Source of the DNA: Gammaproteobacteria bacterium
Lineage (GTDB): Bacteria > Pseudomonadota > Gammaproteobacteria > Pseudomonadales > Pseudohongiellaceae
Direction: 5' to 3'
Length of the DNA stretch: 64,000 nt
Assembly: GCA_029246545.1 (NCBI GenBank)
Contig: JAQWMX010000008.1
Coordinates: forward strand, 114,018 to 178,017
A model generated the notes under the pieces. That model did no database searches. It saw only the letters and a list, made by a program, of their open reading frames with translations, and was not told the DNA's origin. The translations under genes were made by a program, and so were the position numbers. Shown here piece by piece: positions 18,293 to 27,574 of the stretch. Each line of letters starts with the position of its first letter. The stretch's first letter is position 1.

Positions 18293-19858
18293 TTAAGCTT
18301 CTTCAGATTCGTCATCACCTTCTTCAGAAACAGGTGCCATGTATTCTTCGATGGCAATACCTTGCGCATTCATTGCTTCAGTCAAGATGGCCATACTTGA
18401 TTCATAGATAGGTGTCTCTGGTATTGGAGCTCCAGGAAACATTGGCCTTTCTCCACCAACAGGTGAAACACCGCTAGCAATATCTAAAGCTGTCCTGTTG
18501 CTGCTATCTTTCAACGATAGATCAATATCGTGTTCAAGCAAAAACTCTATGATTTCATCGTTACCTAATGAAGTAGCTTGATGCAAAATAGTACCGTTTT
18601 CACCGTGAGCATTAACATCGACTCCAGCGGCAATTAAGGCATTCACTATAGGCATTTTCTCTTCTAGAGTTGGCTCTTCAACTATAACATCTCCATTATT
18701 AACGTCTGGCGCGCGATATCCAGCATATACATTTAAAACAGCTGCAAGAGGAGTGCTTCCTCTTTCACTAAGAGCATTAGGGCTAGCGCCATTTGCTAGT
18801 AGCATTTCTACTGTTTCAAACCGATCACCTAAGGCAGCATTAAATAATACTGTTTGACCTGAAGTTCCTCGATCTCCAACAAAGCCTGTGCTGAACAAAG
18901 GAATACCGGTTTCAGGGGTTGAATCGACATCAACGCCCATTTCAAACATTAATGCAGTAAGTTCTTCGACTGTAGTTGTATTATCATAATTGCTCGCAGC
19001 GTGTTGGAACTCAAACCTTTTATAGGGTATTTCCATAATATCAACTAAAGAGCCATCATTAAGATCTGCACCACCTTCTATTAAGATTTTAGCCAAGTCT
19101 AAATTTTGATTAGTAGCAGCAACTCTTAGTGGTGAAATACCTTGTGGATCTAAAATATTAGGATCTGCTCCCAGAGCTAAAAGTACACTAACAGTTTCTA
19201 TGCCATTTTCACGTGCAGCGTGATGCAGTGAAGTTAGGCCACCATTGGGGAAGTCACCTTGTACGCCACCTTGTTGGATACCTGAAAAAATGAGTTCAGC
19301 AGAAAGGGCATTAATGTCAGCACCATTTTCCGCCAAAATCCGGACTATATCGGCTTTGTTAAATGCAGCTGCCCACATTATTGGTGTTTGAAATGAATAA
19401 CCATCTCTGGCTTCGACGTCTGCACCGGCTGCTATCAATGCTTGAACACCTTGAAGAGAACCTGCCTTAGCAGCATTCATCAAAGCGGTATCACCCTGTA
19501 AAGTTCTAGAATTCGCATCAGCACCAGCATCTAATAACAATGAAATGATTTCACCATTGCCGGTAATTGCAGATTGAATAAGAGGGGTCAGACCGTATCT
19601 GTTTTGCACGTTGGCATCGGCACCAGCATCTAACAATAGACTGACCATGTCAGCTTCTTCATAATACGTTGCCCAAAACAAAGCGCTCATACCATCTGGT
19701 TGCAAGGCATTAATATCACCAGTTGAAATGGAAGACTGAACTCCATCCCAATCTTGATATTCTGCCATATCTACCAAGGCAGCATATCCAGGATGCGATA
19801 ATCCTAATACCAAGATAAAAGCATAAATTTTTGTTTTGACGTTTTGTATTGTTTTCAT
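18293..19858 (-). CDS. Exported ankyrin-repeat protein
   Basis: A 521-residue protein with a signal peptide (residues 1-26) followed by about ten ankyrin repeats. The consensus is G.T.L..AA..G...IV..LL..GAD.N; clear units include the region from residue 55 to 240 and from 330 to 470. The C-terminus is acidic (SEEGDDESEEA). Ankyrin stacks are protein-binding scaffolds. It heads a two-gene operon with the DUF1592-type cytochrome, so a role in binding or presenting that periplasmic cytochrome is likely. One insertion of about 60 residues with a VDSTPETG segment interrupts the repeat series. Confidence 0.85.
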   Translation of the reverse strand: MKTIQNVKTKIYAFILVLGLSHPGYAALVDMAEYQDWDGVQSSISTGDINALQPDGMSALFWATYYEEADMVSLLLDAGADANVQNRYGLTPLIQSAITGNGEIISLLLDAGADANSRTLQGDTALMNAAKAGSLQGVQALIAAGADVEARDGYSFQTPIMWAAAFNKADIVRILAENGADINALSAELIFSGIQQGGVQGDFPNGGLTSLHHAARENGIETVSVLLALGADPNILDPQGISPLRVAATNQNLDLAKILIEGGADLNDGSLVDIMEIPYKRFEFQHAASNYDNTTTVEELTALMFEMGVDVDSTPETGIPLFSTGFVGDRGTSGQTVLFNAALGDRFETVEMLLANGASPNALSERGSTPLAAVLNVYAGYRAPDVNNGDVIVEEPTLEEKMPIVNALIAAGVDVNAHGENGTILHQATSLGNDEIIEFLLEHDIDLSLKDSSNRTALDIASGVSPVGGERPMFPGAPIPETPIYESSMAILTEAMNAQGIAIEEYMAPVSEEGDDESEEA

Positions 19859-20130
19859 CGTATACCCCTTTAAACGGTGAAATTCCCAAGTTATGGAAAT
19901 TTAATAAATTATTGTTTTAGACTGCAATTACATGATTTCTGGCAATTCGTTTTAAAACTTTATCTATTTGCTAATTAACTATCTAATAATATTCTTATGT
20001 TCAAATTGTGCCTAAGGCATTTCAACAAGAATAGTACCACCAACAGTTAGTCAGAGTTAACGCCAAAATGTGCAATAATTGAGATAAAACAATGATATAT
20101 AGTGTGCTGCTGTACAAACAGCGAAAAAGG

Positions 20131-21369
20131 TTAAGCTGTCTGGACGTGTGAGTGCTTGGTTAGCCGTGTGACTAATATCAATGACCAAATACCTAGAATG
20201 AAGAAGCCTATGATCAATGGGTTGATAGTCCCATTATAAAGAAAACCAATAGTTGCTCCCAGAAGTGCTGAAAGCAGGGTTTGTAAGCAGCCGATTACTG
20301 AGCTAGCAGCGCCAGCGATATGACCAAGTGGGTGTATTGCCATGGTATTAAAGTTGCCAAATAATAAACCACAACAGAAAAAAACAACTAGAAGATAGAT
20401 TACTAGAAGGATTAAAGGTGGATGCCCGCCAAAAAACAAACTGATCGGTAGAAATACTGTCGTAGCTCCTACCATGACTAATAAAGATTTTTGACAAATT
20501 TTTTCCATGCCATACCTATATACCCATTTAGAGTTTGCGAAAGAAGCGATGCCCAATGCCAGTGCTAGAAAACCGAATACTACGGCAAAGGCCCCACCCA
20601 ATTCATATTGCTCTTGTAAAATTTGCTGGGCTGAATTTAGATAGCCAACAAAAGCGCCGAATATGATTCCTGAGGCTATCGTGTAGCCCCTCGATATTCT
20701 GTTGTTCACTGTCTCAATAACAGCCTGCATAATCGGTTTAATTCTAAAGGGGTGCCGATTCTCAGGTTTTAAAGTTTCTTCTTGGGCAATGGCTAACCAA
20801 GTGACAGCACTTATGCCAATGAAAAACATAACGACAAAAATTACACGCCAGTGGGCGAATAATAAGATCACTTGTCCAAGTGACGGTGCCAATGCCGGGC
20901 TTAGTATAAAGATGATCATAATGAAGGACATGACTCTTGCCATAGCATTGCCTTCAAAGCGGTCTCTTATCATGCACATGGTAGCTATTCTACAAGAAGC
21001 GCTACCAAAGCCTTGTAGTACTCTGCCCACCAACATAGTTTCAAAGTTAATTGAGAATATTGAAGCCGTACACCCACAAAGAAAGATGCTAACTCCTAAA
21101 TAGACTGCTTTTTTTCTACCGAAGGAATCAGCAAAAGGTCCGAAAAAAAGTATTCCTATTGCGAGACCTGCAAATAAACTAGAGATTATGAGTTGAACAT
21201 CATTAGGGTTTTGAACCCCAAGATCTTCACCTATTAGGCCTAAGGCAGGCAACATTGCGTCTATTGATATAGCAGTAAATGACATCAAAACGGCCATTAA
21301 AGAGATAAATGCTAGAGAAATCTTTTCTGGCTTGGTTTGTTCGGTCATGAGGAAAATGCTTTTAGTCAA
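20131..21369 (-). CDS. Bcr/CflA-type MFS drug-resistance transporter
   Basis: A membrane protein of about 412 residues with 12 hydrophobic segments and the MFS signature loops FGPFADSFGRKKAVYLG between helices 2 and 3 and LQGFGSASCRI in helix 4 (Bcr/CflA-type GxG..). The substrate class for the family is drugs or small metabolites exported by proton antiport. The frame opens with TTG at 21369; an ATG seven codons in (21348) gives a start nearer to family proteins, and neither has a clear Shine-Dalgarno. It is divergent from putP, sharing the 21370-21630 region. Confidence 0.82.
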   Translation of the reverse strand: MTKSIFLMTEQTKPEKISLAFISLMAVLMSFTAISIDAMLPALGLIGEDLGVQNPNDVQLIISSLFAGLAIGILFFGPFADSFGRKKAVYLGVSIFLCGCTASIFSINFETMLVGRVLQGFGSASCRIATMCMIRDRFEGNAMARVMSFIMIIFILSPALAPSLGQVILLFAHWRVIFVVMFFIGISAVTWLAIAQEETLKPENRHPFRIKPIMQAVIETVNNRISRGYTIASGIIFGAFVGYLNSAQQILQEQYELGGAFAVVFGFLALALGIASFANSKWVYRYGMEKICQKSLLVMVGATTVFLPISLFFGGHPPLILLVIYLLVVFFCCGLLFGNFNTMAIHPLGHIAGAASSVIGCLQTLLSALLGATIGFLYNGTINPLIIGFFILGIWSLILVTRLTKHSHVQTA

Positions 21370-21479
21370 TGAAGACTTTTTAAAATTAATAGAATTTTTT
21401 TAAAGATAAAGTTGGTAAGTCGTTCTGGGATACTTAAGGCGCCGCATTATACCTAATTGTCAAAGTAATGCTGCTCTAA

Positions 21480-21507
21480 AATGTGTTGAACTATAATGTG
21501 TCGAACT
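21480..21507. repeat. Tandem 13-bp near-direct repeat with an embedded TATAAT
   Basis: AATGTGTTGAACT (21480-21492) recurs as AATGTGTCGAACT (21495-21507), a 15-bp period with one mismatch. The spacer creates a perfect TATAAT at 21492-21497 reading toward putP. No good -35 element is visible at the right distance. It lies between the divergent MFS and putP genes and may be an operator for a regulator that binds direct repeats. Confidence 0.4.
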
Positions 21508-21630
21508 CTCTTTTAATTAATTTTCCTATTCTCTTTGATTGCACCATTGGTTAGGATGAGTCGTTATTCTACAGCACTATTAAGTCATGTCTTATTCAAA
21601 GAATCCGTTTTTAATGAAGGTATGCTGCAA

Positions 21631-23100
21631 ATGAATTTTTTTTCACCGCTATTAATCACCTTCGTTGCCTATTTGTTAATGATTTTGTTCTTAGGCATAA
21701 AAGCTTATCAACGTACGCATAATCTCGATGACTACATATTAGGTGGTAGAAAACTAGGTCCGGTAGTTACTGCACTGAGTGTTGGCGCATCTGACATGAG
21801 TGGCTGGTTATTATTAGGGCTACCTGGTGCTATTTATCTGTCCGGGATCAGTGAGGTATGGATTGGTGTAGGTTTACTGATAGGTGCTTATTGCAACTGG
21901 CTCTTTGTTTCTCAAAGGCTTCGTGTTTATAGCGAGCATGCTAAAAACTCTTTAACTCTTCCAGATTATTTTGAGAATCGATTCAACGACGAAACTAGAA
22001 TATTGCGTATCGTATCTGCAATTGTAATTTTACTGTTCTTTACTTTCTATACAGCGTCGGGCTTAGTCGGCGGAGCCATACTCTTTGAAAGTAGTTTCGG
22101 TTTAGACTATTCAACTGCTTTAATATCTGGCGCTCTAATTATTGTTGCCTATACTTTTATTGGTGGTTTCCTGGCAGTTTCATGGACTGATGCTATACAG
22201 GCAATGTTAATGCTTGTCGCTTTAATAATAGCGCCACTCGCTGTGATCAATGGCTATGAAGGGGCTGGGTCAGTTTGGCAGCAGATACAAGTTGTTAATC
22301 CTGAAAGTACAAAACTATTTAGTAATTTGAGTTTGCTTGGATTTATTTCGCTCATAGCTTGGGGGCTAGGATACGTAGGTCAGCCGCATATCTTGGCGCG
22401 TTTTATGGCAGCAGAGGATACTAAAAAATTAATATCGGCCAGACGTATTGCGATGTGCTGGATGTTGCTTGTATTGTTCGGCTCAGTGGCGACGGGTTTA
22501 GCTGGAATTGCATTTTTTGGTCTACAAGCTCTTGAAAATCCTGAAACAGTTTTCATCGTTTTAAGTCAGCAATTATTTAATCCTTGGGTGGCTGGTGTCA
22601 TAACTGCAGCGATTCTCTCAGCAATAATGTCGACTATAGATTCTCAATTATTAGTTTCTTCATCAGTTATTAGTGAAGATTTTTATCGAGTTTTTGTTCG
22701 TCCTGAGGCAACAGAAAAAGAGTTGTTAATGGTTAGCCGTTTGGCCGTCATTGTAATTGCGCTATTGGCTTTATTCATTGCTAGCAATCGTGAGAGCAGG
22801 GTGTTGGACTTGGTGAGCTATGCTTGGGCAGGGTTCGGCGCCTCATTTGGCCCAGTTATTTTGTTCTCATTATTCTGGCGAAAAATGACAGTTCTGTCGG
22901 CTCTTGTAGGCATGGTGGTCGGAGCGGTTACAGTTGTACTTTGGTCAAACATTGAAGGTGGAATTTTTGAACTTTATGAAATATTGCCTGGGTTTGTTTT
23001 TGCATCTATAGCCATTGTGGCCATTGGCTTGCTCAAACCGAATGTAAACAAAGAGGCTCTAAAGCAGTTTGAAGAAGTAGAGAGGCTAATTAAAAATTGA
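21631..23100 (+). CDS. putP: Sodium/proline symporter
   Basis: A protein of about 489 residues with 13 hydrophobic segments, matching PutP closely over its N-terminus: DDYILGGRKLGP, VTALSVGASDMSGWLL, GLPGAIYLSG. This is the SSS (LeuT-fold) sodium:solute symporter for L-proline. I start it at the ATG at 21631, which aligns with the E. coli PutP start and has GAAGG 10 bases upstream; frames upstream of it (TTG 21535, ATG 21562, ATG 21622) would add residues with no counterpart. Proline uptake may serve nutrition or osmoprotection. No putA gene is in the window. Confidence 0.93.
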   Translation: MNFFSPLLITFVAYLLMILFLGIKAYQRTHNLDDYILGGRKLGPVVTALSVGASDMSGWLLLGLPGAIYLSGISEVWIGVGLLIGAYCNWLFVSQRLRVYSEHAKNSLTLPDYFENRFNDETRILRIVSAIVILLFFTFYTASGLVGGAILFESSFGLDYSTALISGALIIVAYTFIGGFLAVSWTDAIQAMLMLVALIIAPLAVINGYEGAGSVWQQIQVVNPESTKLFSNLSLLGFISLIAWGLGYVGQPHILARFMAAEDTKKLISARRIAMCWMLLVLFGSVATGLAGIAFFGLQALENPETVFIVLSQQLFNPWVAGVITAAILSAIMSTIDSQLLVSSSVISEDFYRVFVRPEATEKELLMVSRLAVIVIALLALFIASNRESRVLDLVSYAWAGFGASFGPVILFSLFWRKMTVLSALVGMVVGAVTVVLWSNIEGGIFELYEILPGFVFASIAIVAIGLLKPNVNKEALKQFEEVERLIKN

Positions 23101-23224
23101 TTTTTTGCATTTTAAAATCCTTGTTATAAATATAGGTAAGTGACCAATTCAACAGATTGATTAGATAAGTTCCATCAATAATCTACAGATAAAACCAAAA
23201 TTTATTAATTTAGTAGGAATACTG

Positions 23225-23254
23225 AACGTCCGCTTTGGATAGAATGCAGACGTT
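23225..23254. repeat. Dispersed palindrome (copy 3)
   Basis: AACGTCCGCTTTGGA then TAGAATGCAGACGTT forms an imperfect palindrome with AACGTC / GACGTT ends. It is the reverse-complement counterpart of the motif at 24248-24278 and reaches into the stop codon of the CPBP gene. Confidence 0.55.
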
Positions 23255-24011
23255 AAAGAGCGCCCAAATAGATAGCTATAAAATTCAATGTGTTTACAAA
23301 GCCGTGGAAAAAAATGAGCATTACCAGATTTCTGCCCATTGTTAAATATACAGCCCCAAATAAAAGACCTGATAATCCGGTTCCAATGACCCCGGATAGC
23401 CCTTGATATGAGTGGATAAGGCCAAAAATAATTGCGTGGGCGAAAAGCGCAATAATTGCCGGATGTTTGCAAAAGGCAAATAGATTGGTCAGTCTTTCGA
23501 GGATAAACCCCCTATAAATCATCTCTTCCCCAAAACCAGATGTGGCAATCACTGAACCTATTGCAGCAAAAAGGACGGGGAGATTTCCTTTTAATCCATC
23601 AAATTTTGATACATCAGGCGAACTGCCCAATTGTTGGCTTATGTATTGCCCTATCAAACCTATGAGACTAAAGCCGATAAAAAGTACGATAAAGTTTAAT
23701 AAATGGCTTTTCCAGGAATGTTTTTTTAATCCAAGTGAACCCCATGTGGTTCCAGTTCTTCTCAAGGATATTGTTAAAATAGTAACAATAATTCCAATCG
23801 TAATAATCGACATTCCAACATGAACAACCGATTGAAAAATGGTTGGCTGCTCAATCTCATTGAGCAGCCTTTGGCCTTTCCAATCAATATAGGCATAACC
23901 TATTTGTGCAATCAAGAAGGCAGCGGCAATTTCGACTGCGGCCCTTACTTTAGTTAGGGATAATGAGTTTAATTGTTCTTCCTGTGTTGGGAGGGGGTGG
24001 GTATTACTCAT
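23253..24011 (-). CDS. CPBP-family intramembrane glutamic endopeptidase
   Basis: A 252-residue integral membrane protein with the CPBP (Abi/Rce1-like) motifs: E162-E163xxxR167 in GFGEEMIYRGFILERL, a later FGLIHSYQG histidine and a FHGFVN histidine, spread over transmembrane helices. These residues form the active site of glutamic intramembrane proteases such as Rce1. Bacterial members act in bacteriocin immunity, protein maturation or unknown proteolysis. It is monocistronic, bracketed by two palindromic repeats (23225 and 24248). Substrate unknown; no bacteriocin gene is evident nearby. Confidence 0.88.
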   Translation of the reverse strand: MSNTHPLPTQEEQLNSLSLTKVRAAVEIAAAFLIAQIGYAYIDWKGQRLLNEIEQPTIFQSVVHVGMSIITIGIIVTILTISLRRTGTTWGSLGLKKHSWKSHLLNFIVLFIGFSLIGLIGQYISQQLGSSPDVSKFDGLKGNLPVLFAAIGSVIATSGFGEEMIYRGFILERLTNLFAFCKHPAIIALFAHAIIFGLIHSYQGLSGVIGTGLSGLLFGAVYLTMGRNLVMLIFFHGFVNTLNFIAIYLGAL

Positions 24012-24247
24012 TCCTTATCTCCTTTTAAATTGTTCTTTATGAATAGCGCACATCAGTCATCTTAATTAAGCAGATACTATGCCAATGCTACAAACACTAT
24101 GAAATACATAGAGATAAGGTTAATTTAAGTTATTTTTAAAAAATAATTAAGTGTTATCTACCAAAATTTAGGTATTTCTCCCGCTTTCTAGTTGGGAAGG
24201 GCTATAGTCATGTTCTAGAAATTCATAATACTTATGCTGAAAGTACT

Positions 24248-24278
24248 AACGTCTGCTTTCTATCCAAAGTGGACATTA
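24248..24278. repeat. Dispersed palindrome (copy 4)
   Basis: AACGTCTGCTTTCT then ATCCAAAGTGGACATTA: arms GTCTGCTTT / AAAGTGGAC are complementary with one or two mismatches. It matches 61574-61602 and 9258-9288 in sequence. It sits between the CPBP gene and the cytochrome gene, clear of coding sequence. Confidence 0.6.
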
Positions 24279-24319
24279 GCCTTAATAGCACATTTATATT
24301 AAATCTAAGTTAGAATTTG

Positions 24320-24347
24320 TTGAAAATTAAAAAATGAACGATAGTAT
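24320..24347 (+). promoter_or_regulatory. Candidate sigma-70 promoter for the di-haem cytochrome gene
   Basis: TTGAAA (24320-24325) and TAGTAT (24342-24347) are separated by 16 bp. They lie 27 bp upstream of the cytochrome start, with TAGGAG in between as a ribosome-binding site. The region is AT-rich, so a chance match is possible. Confidence 0.45.
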
Positions 24348-24373
24348 GACCTAATCTCAATAGGAGAATAAAA

Positions 24374-24811
24374 ATGAAACCTGTAAATAAGTGGTTAAAA
24401 AGTTTAGCGATATGTGCAATTACGTTCTGCGGCGTCTTTATGTTTCTTGTTCAGCCAAGTGTTGGGCAGGATGAAGAGGAACCAGAATTTACCAATTTGC
24501 AGTTGCTTCCTGAAGACATTGATCCGGATCGCTTGACTGATATTATGAGAAGCATATCAGGGCAACTTGGTGTGGAATGTGATCACTGCCATGTAGCCTA
24601 TGGTCGAGATGATCCGCGGAATGATTTTGCCTCTGACTCAAAACAGCCAAAGTTGGTAGCTAGATTAATGGTAGAGAATATGAATGCTTTTAATCAGGCT
24701 TTGACTTCAGAAGCGCTTGATAAGCTAGAAGATGACATTGAAAGGGTTCAGTGCTCTAGCTGTCATCAAGGTAATGCTATTCCCCCAGTTTTTGAAATTC
24801 CGGAGGATTGA
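24374..24811 (+). CDS. Di-haem c-type cytochrome, photosynthetic reaction-centre cytochrome-subunit-like domain
   Basis: A 145-residue exported protein with a signal peptide or N-terminal anchor (residues 8-31) and two haem c sites, C69-DHC-H73 and C127-SSC-H131. The arrangement LGVECDHCHVAYGRDDPR...K..ARLMVENMNAFN fits the CytoC_RC domain, found in reaction-centre cytochrome subunits but also widespread in non-phototrophs. Nothing in the window suggests photosynthesis. A Shine-Dalgarno TAGGAG lies 7 bases before the ATG. The octahaem cytochrome gene begins 400-430 bp downstream. Role inferred: periplasmic electron carrier. Confidence 0.87.
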   Translation: MKPVNKWLKSLAICAITFCGVFMFLVQPSVGQDEEEPEFTNLQLLPEDIDPDRLTDIMRSISGQLGVECDHCHVAYGRDDPRNDFASDSKQPKLVARLMVENMNAFNQALTSEALDKLEDDIERVQCSSCHQGNAIPPVFEIPED

Positions 24812-25210
24812 AGAGGCCACTCTCAAAAAAATCAGAAAGCTCCCTTCTTTCATTTACTTAACATACTGAGATTAAAAAGGAATACAGTATATTTGGGTAG
24901 CAGGGAGCTAAACTAGCTAGTTGATAACATCGCTTTGGGTTATAACTTGAGAATAAATTCAGATAGCTCACCTATTAACGGACAAATCCAAGGAACGCAT
25001 AAAGGTCCTTTTTTTCTATTGGCCTGAGTATCTGATACTGCCTGAAATAACATGATCACACTGTATTGCAAACTCTATGTAATCTATATAACCCAGTAAA
25101 TTTTGCGTTTACGCTTCTAATTGAAGCTAAGAGATAATAAAGTAGCCCCTCAGTAAGTAAATATCGATATATGCTACATATATTCCGTAATAAATAGGTT
25201 TTTTAGAGTC
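24812..25210. other. Gene-free 399-bp gap
   Basis: I see no credible open frame or RNA gene. The only structure is a weak hairpin at 24990-25015 (AAGGA / TCCTT, followed by T-rich sequence), a possible terminator for the di-haem cytochrome gene. The rest is AT-rich. Confidence 0.5.
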
Positions 25211-25237
25211 GTGACTCCCCTTAATTATTTATCAGAA

Positions 25238-27391
25238 ATGTGCCGACTTATTTTCTATATTTTGGTCTGCTGTCTACCTCTGCAAGTTTTAGCACAGGCA
25301 GAATTTGTTGGCAGTGAAAATTGCACAGAATGCCATCAGCAAGAATCCGAAAACTGGCAACAGAGTCATCACTGGAATTCTATGCAAGAAGCGACTATTG
25401 ATTCGGTTCTTGGTAATTTTGAGAATGCAGAGTTTGATTATTTTGGCACGGTAAGTACTTTTTTTAGGCGTGACGACAGGTTTCTGGTACAAACAGATAA
25501 TAGCGCTGGGGAATTAGAAGAGTTCGAAATTAAATATACTTTTGGCTTGGATCCCCTGCAACAATATTTGGTTGAATTTCCTGATGGAAGACTGCAAACA
25601 TTAAGCATCAGTTGGGATAGCAGAGAACAGGCTGAGGGTGGGCAACGATGGTACCATTTATATCCCGATGAAAAGATTGACAGTACTAATCCCCTACACT
25701 GGACCGGCGCTTTCCAGAACTGGAATAGCCGATGTGCAAGTTGCCACTCAACGAATTTACAAAAAAATTACTCTTTAAGCACCAATACCTATAACACTAC
25801 TTGGAGTGAAATCAATGTCAGCTGTGAAAGCTGCCACGGCCAAGGCAGCCAACATATCGACTGGGCGAATGGTAATACTGATCTTGCTAACAGGGGACTC
25901 ATAAATTCTATTGATGCTATCTGGTCACCCGCTGGTGTCGACCAAATTGAAATAGAAAACTATGTGGAAGGACTAGACGGCACCAATTCAAATATAGCAT
26001 CTACCCAGAAAGAGGTTTGCGCTTCTTGCCATTCCAGAAGATCTGAAATGGCCCATCGTGATTTAGGTTCGGGGTTTCTGGATCAACATCGTTTAACTAT
26101 GCTATCAGATGGTTTATACCATGCAGATGGCCAGATTCAGGATGAGGTTTATGTTTATGGTTCATTTTTACAAAGCAAGATGCACCAAAGCCAGGTGAGT
26201 TGCAGTAACTGTCACGAGCCGCATACCCAGCAATTGGTCATTCAGGGCAACGGACTATGCCTGCAATGCCATATAGAACAGCAGTTCGATACCGAAGAGC
26301 ATTTCTTTCATGAGCCAGACTCAGAAGGAGCGCAGTGCATAAACTGCCATATGCCGGTTACAACTTATATGGGCGTTGATGATCGCAGAGATCATAGTTT
26401 CAGGATCCCAGATCCATTCTTTAGTTTGATTAGTGATGCCCCAAATGCCTGCACTAAATGCCATCAAGATAGAGATAATGTCTGGGCCGCTGAAAGTCTA
26501 AATAGTATTACCGGCAAAGCAGAACCTTATTACCGTCACGCCGAAATTTTTGAAAGAGTCAGAAATAATGATCCGTTTGTATTACCTGATTTGCTTTCCC
26601 TAATGCAAGATGAAAGTTTACCTGCAATCATCCGAGCAACTGCTCTACTGGAATCAGAACAATTTCCGTCTCAAGAAGTTTTCGAGGTCTCATCAAATGC
26701 CCTGCAATCAAGTGACCCCTTAATTCGAGGCAATGCCGTCGCTTCTGTCAGCTATCTTCCTGTGCCGAACCGGTATCAATTATTACAGCCTTTAATAGAG
26801 GATCCAGTTAAATATGTACGACTGGAGGTTGCACGACAATTAGCAGAACTCCCATTGCAGCAGCTACCCGAGATTTATGCTAACCAGCTACTGAGCCTTT
26901 ATGCAGAGTTTATAGAGGCAAGTGAATTCAATGCTGATATGCCTGGAACGATGACTGATTTGGCTTTGTTTTATATTAATCGAGGGGATTATGTAGCAGC
27001 AGAATCAAGTCTGGATCATGCATTGCTAGTATCTTCAGAGTATTTACCTGCTATTTTAAATCTAGCCGACTTATATCGTATGCTTGAACGTGAGAATGAG
27101 GGTGAAATACTTTTACAGCGAGCCATAGAAAGTTATCCTGACTCAGCTGATACAGCCCATGCGCTGGGTTTGCTTTATATACGTGCTCAGCGAATGGATC
27201 TAGCCAGGGATCATTTAGAAACTGCATTTAATTTAGCCCCTGATAATGCAAGATATGTCTTAGTCTATGTGCTAGCACTTGAGCGGCTTGGAGAAATACC
27301 AGAAGCTGTAAGAGTACTAAGAGAGGCTGTGATTAGATTTCCTAGCGACAATCAGTTATATGAGTTGTTGCGAGACTATTCCAGGCGCTAG
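25238..27391 (+). CDS. Octahaem cytochrome c with HEAT-like and TPR domains
   Basis: About 717 residues. After a signal peptide (core about residues 4-19, ending QVLAQ) come eight CxxCH haem motifs: CTECH, CASCH, CESCH, CASCH, CSNCH, CLQCH, CINCH and CTKCH. These fill the N-terminal ~410 residues, in the style of the multihaem nitrite-reductase / cytochrome c554 group. A HEAT-like helical stretch follows (PAIIRATALLESEQ, DPLIRGNAVASV, DPVKYVRLEVARQL), then three or four TPRs to the C-terminus (AILNLADLYRMLERE, TAHALGLLYIRAQ, ARYVLVYVLALERLGE). It is a periplasmic multihaem electron-transfer protein with a protein-docking tail. I prefer the ATG at 25238; a GTG at 25211 would add nine residues. 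Substrate unknown. Confidence 0.87.
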   Translation: MCRLIFYILVCCLPLQVLAQAEFVGSENCTECHQQESENWQQSHHWNSMQEATIDSVLGNFENAEFDYFGTVSTFFRRDDRFLVQTDNSAGELEEFEIKYTFGLDPLQQYLVEFPDGRLQTLSISWDSREQAEGGQRWYHLYPDEKIDSTNPLHWTGAFQNWNSRCASCHSTNLQKNYSLSTNTYNTTWSEINVSCESCHGQGSQHIDWANGNTDLANRGLINSIDAIWSPAGVDQIEIENYVEGLDGTNSNIASTQKEVCASCHSRRSEMAHRDLGSGFLDQHRLTMLSDGLYHADGQIQDEVYVYGSFLQSKMHQSQVSCSNCHEPHTQQLVIQGNGLCLQCHIEQQFDTEEHFFHEPDSEGAQCINCHMPVTTYMGVDDRRDHSFRIPDPFFSLISDAPNACTKCHQDRDNVWAAESLNSITGKAEPYYRHAEIFERVRNNDPFVLPDLLSLMQDESLPAIIRATALLESEQFPSQEVFEVSSNALQSSDPLIRGNAVASVSYLPVPNRYQLLQPLIEDPVKYVRLEVARQLAELPLQQLPEIYANQLLSLYAEFIEASEFNADMPGTMTDLALFYINRGDYVAAESSLDHALLVSSEYLPAILNLADLYRMLERENEGEILLQRAIESYPDSADTAHALGLLYIRAQRMDLARDHLETAFNLAPDNARYVLVYVLALERLGEIPEAVRVLREAVIRFPSDNQLYELLRDYSRR

Positions 27392-27510
27392 CAGTAATAT
27401 TGTAAATAGGCCGTTTAAATTATGAATAAATACATCTCACGCATAAACTTAAATAAAGCCATAAGAAGGTTTCAGTAATTTACGTAAAACAAAGGCGGGT
27501 GAATTAATAA

Positions 27511-27540
27511 TGCCCCGCAGTGCCCCATTTTGCGGGGGGC
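27511..27540 (-). terminator. Possible terminator or stem-loop downstream of tRNA-Ile
   Basis: CCCCGCA (27513-27519) pairs with TGCGGGG (27531-27537) around an 11-base loop. It lies 35 bp past the tRNA 3' end on the minus strand. There is no run of T after it, so it may be a processing or rho-dependent site rather than a classic terminator. The rest of 27392-27574 holds nothing I recognise. Confidence 0.35.
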
Positions 27541-27574
27541 GAAAACGCATCTTTATGTAACTTACTGATTTATA

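Noticed and set aside
24374..24811. Evidence for photosynthesis from the reaction-centre cytochrome domain
   Set aside because: The CytoC_RC domain is common in non-phototrophs, and no puf, bch or crt gene is present.
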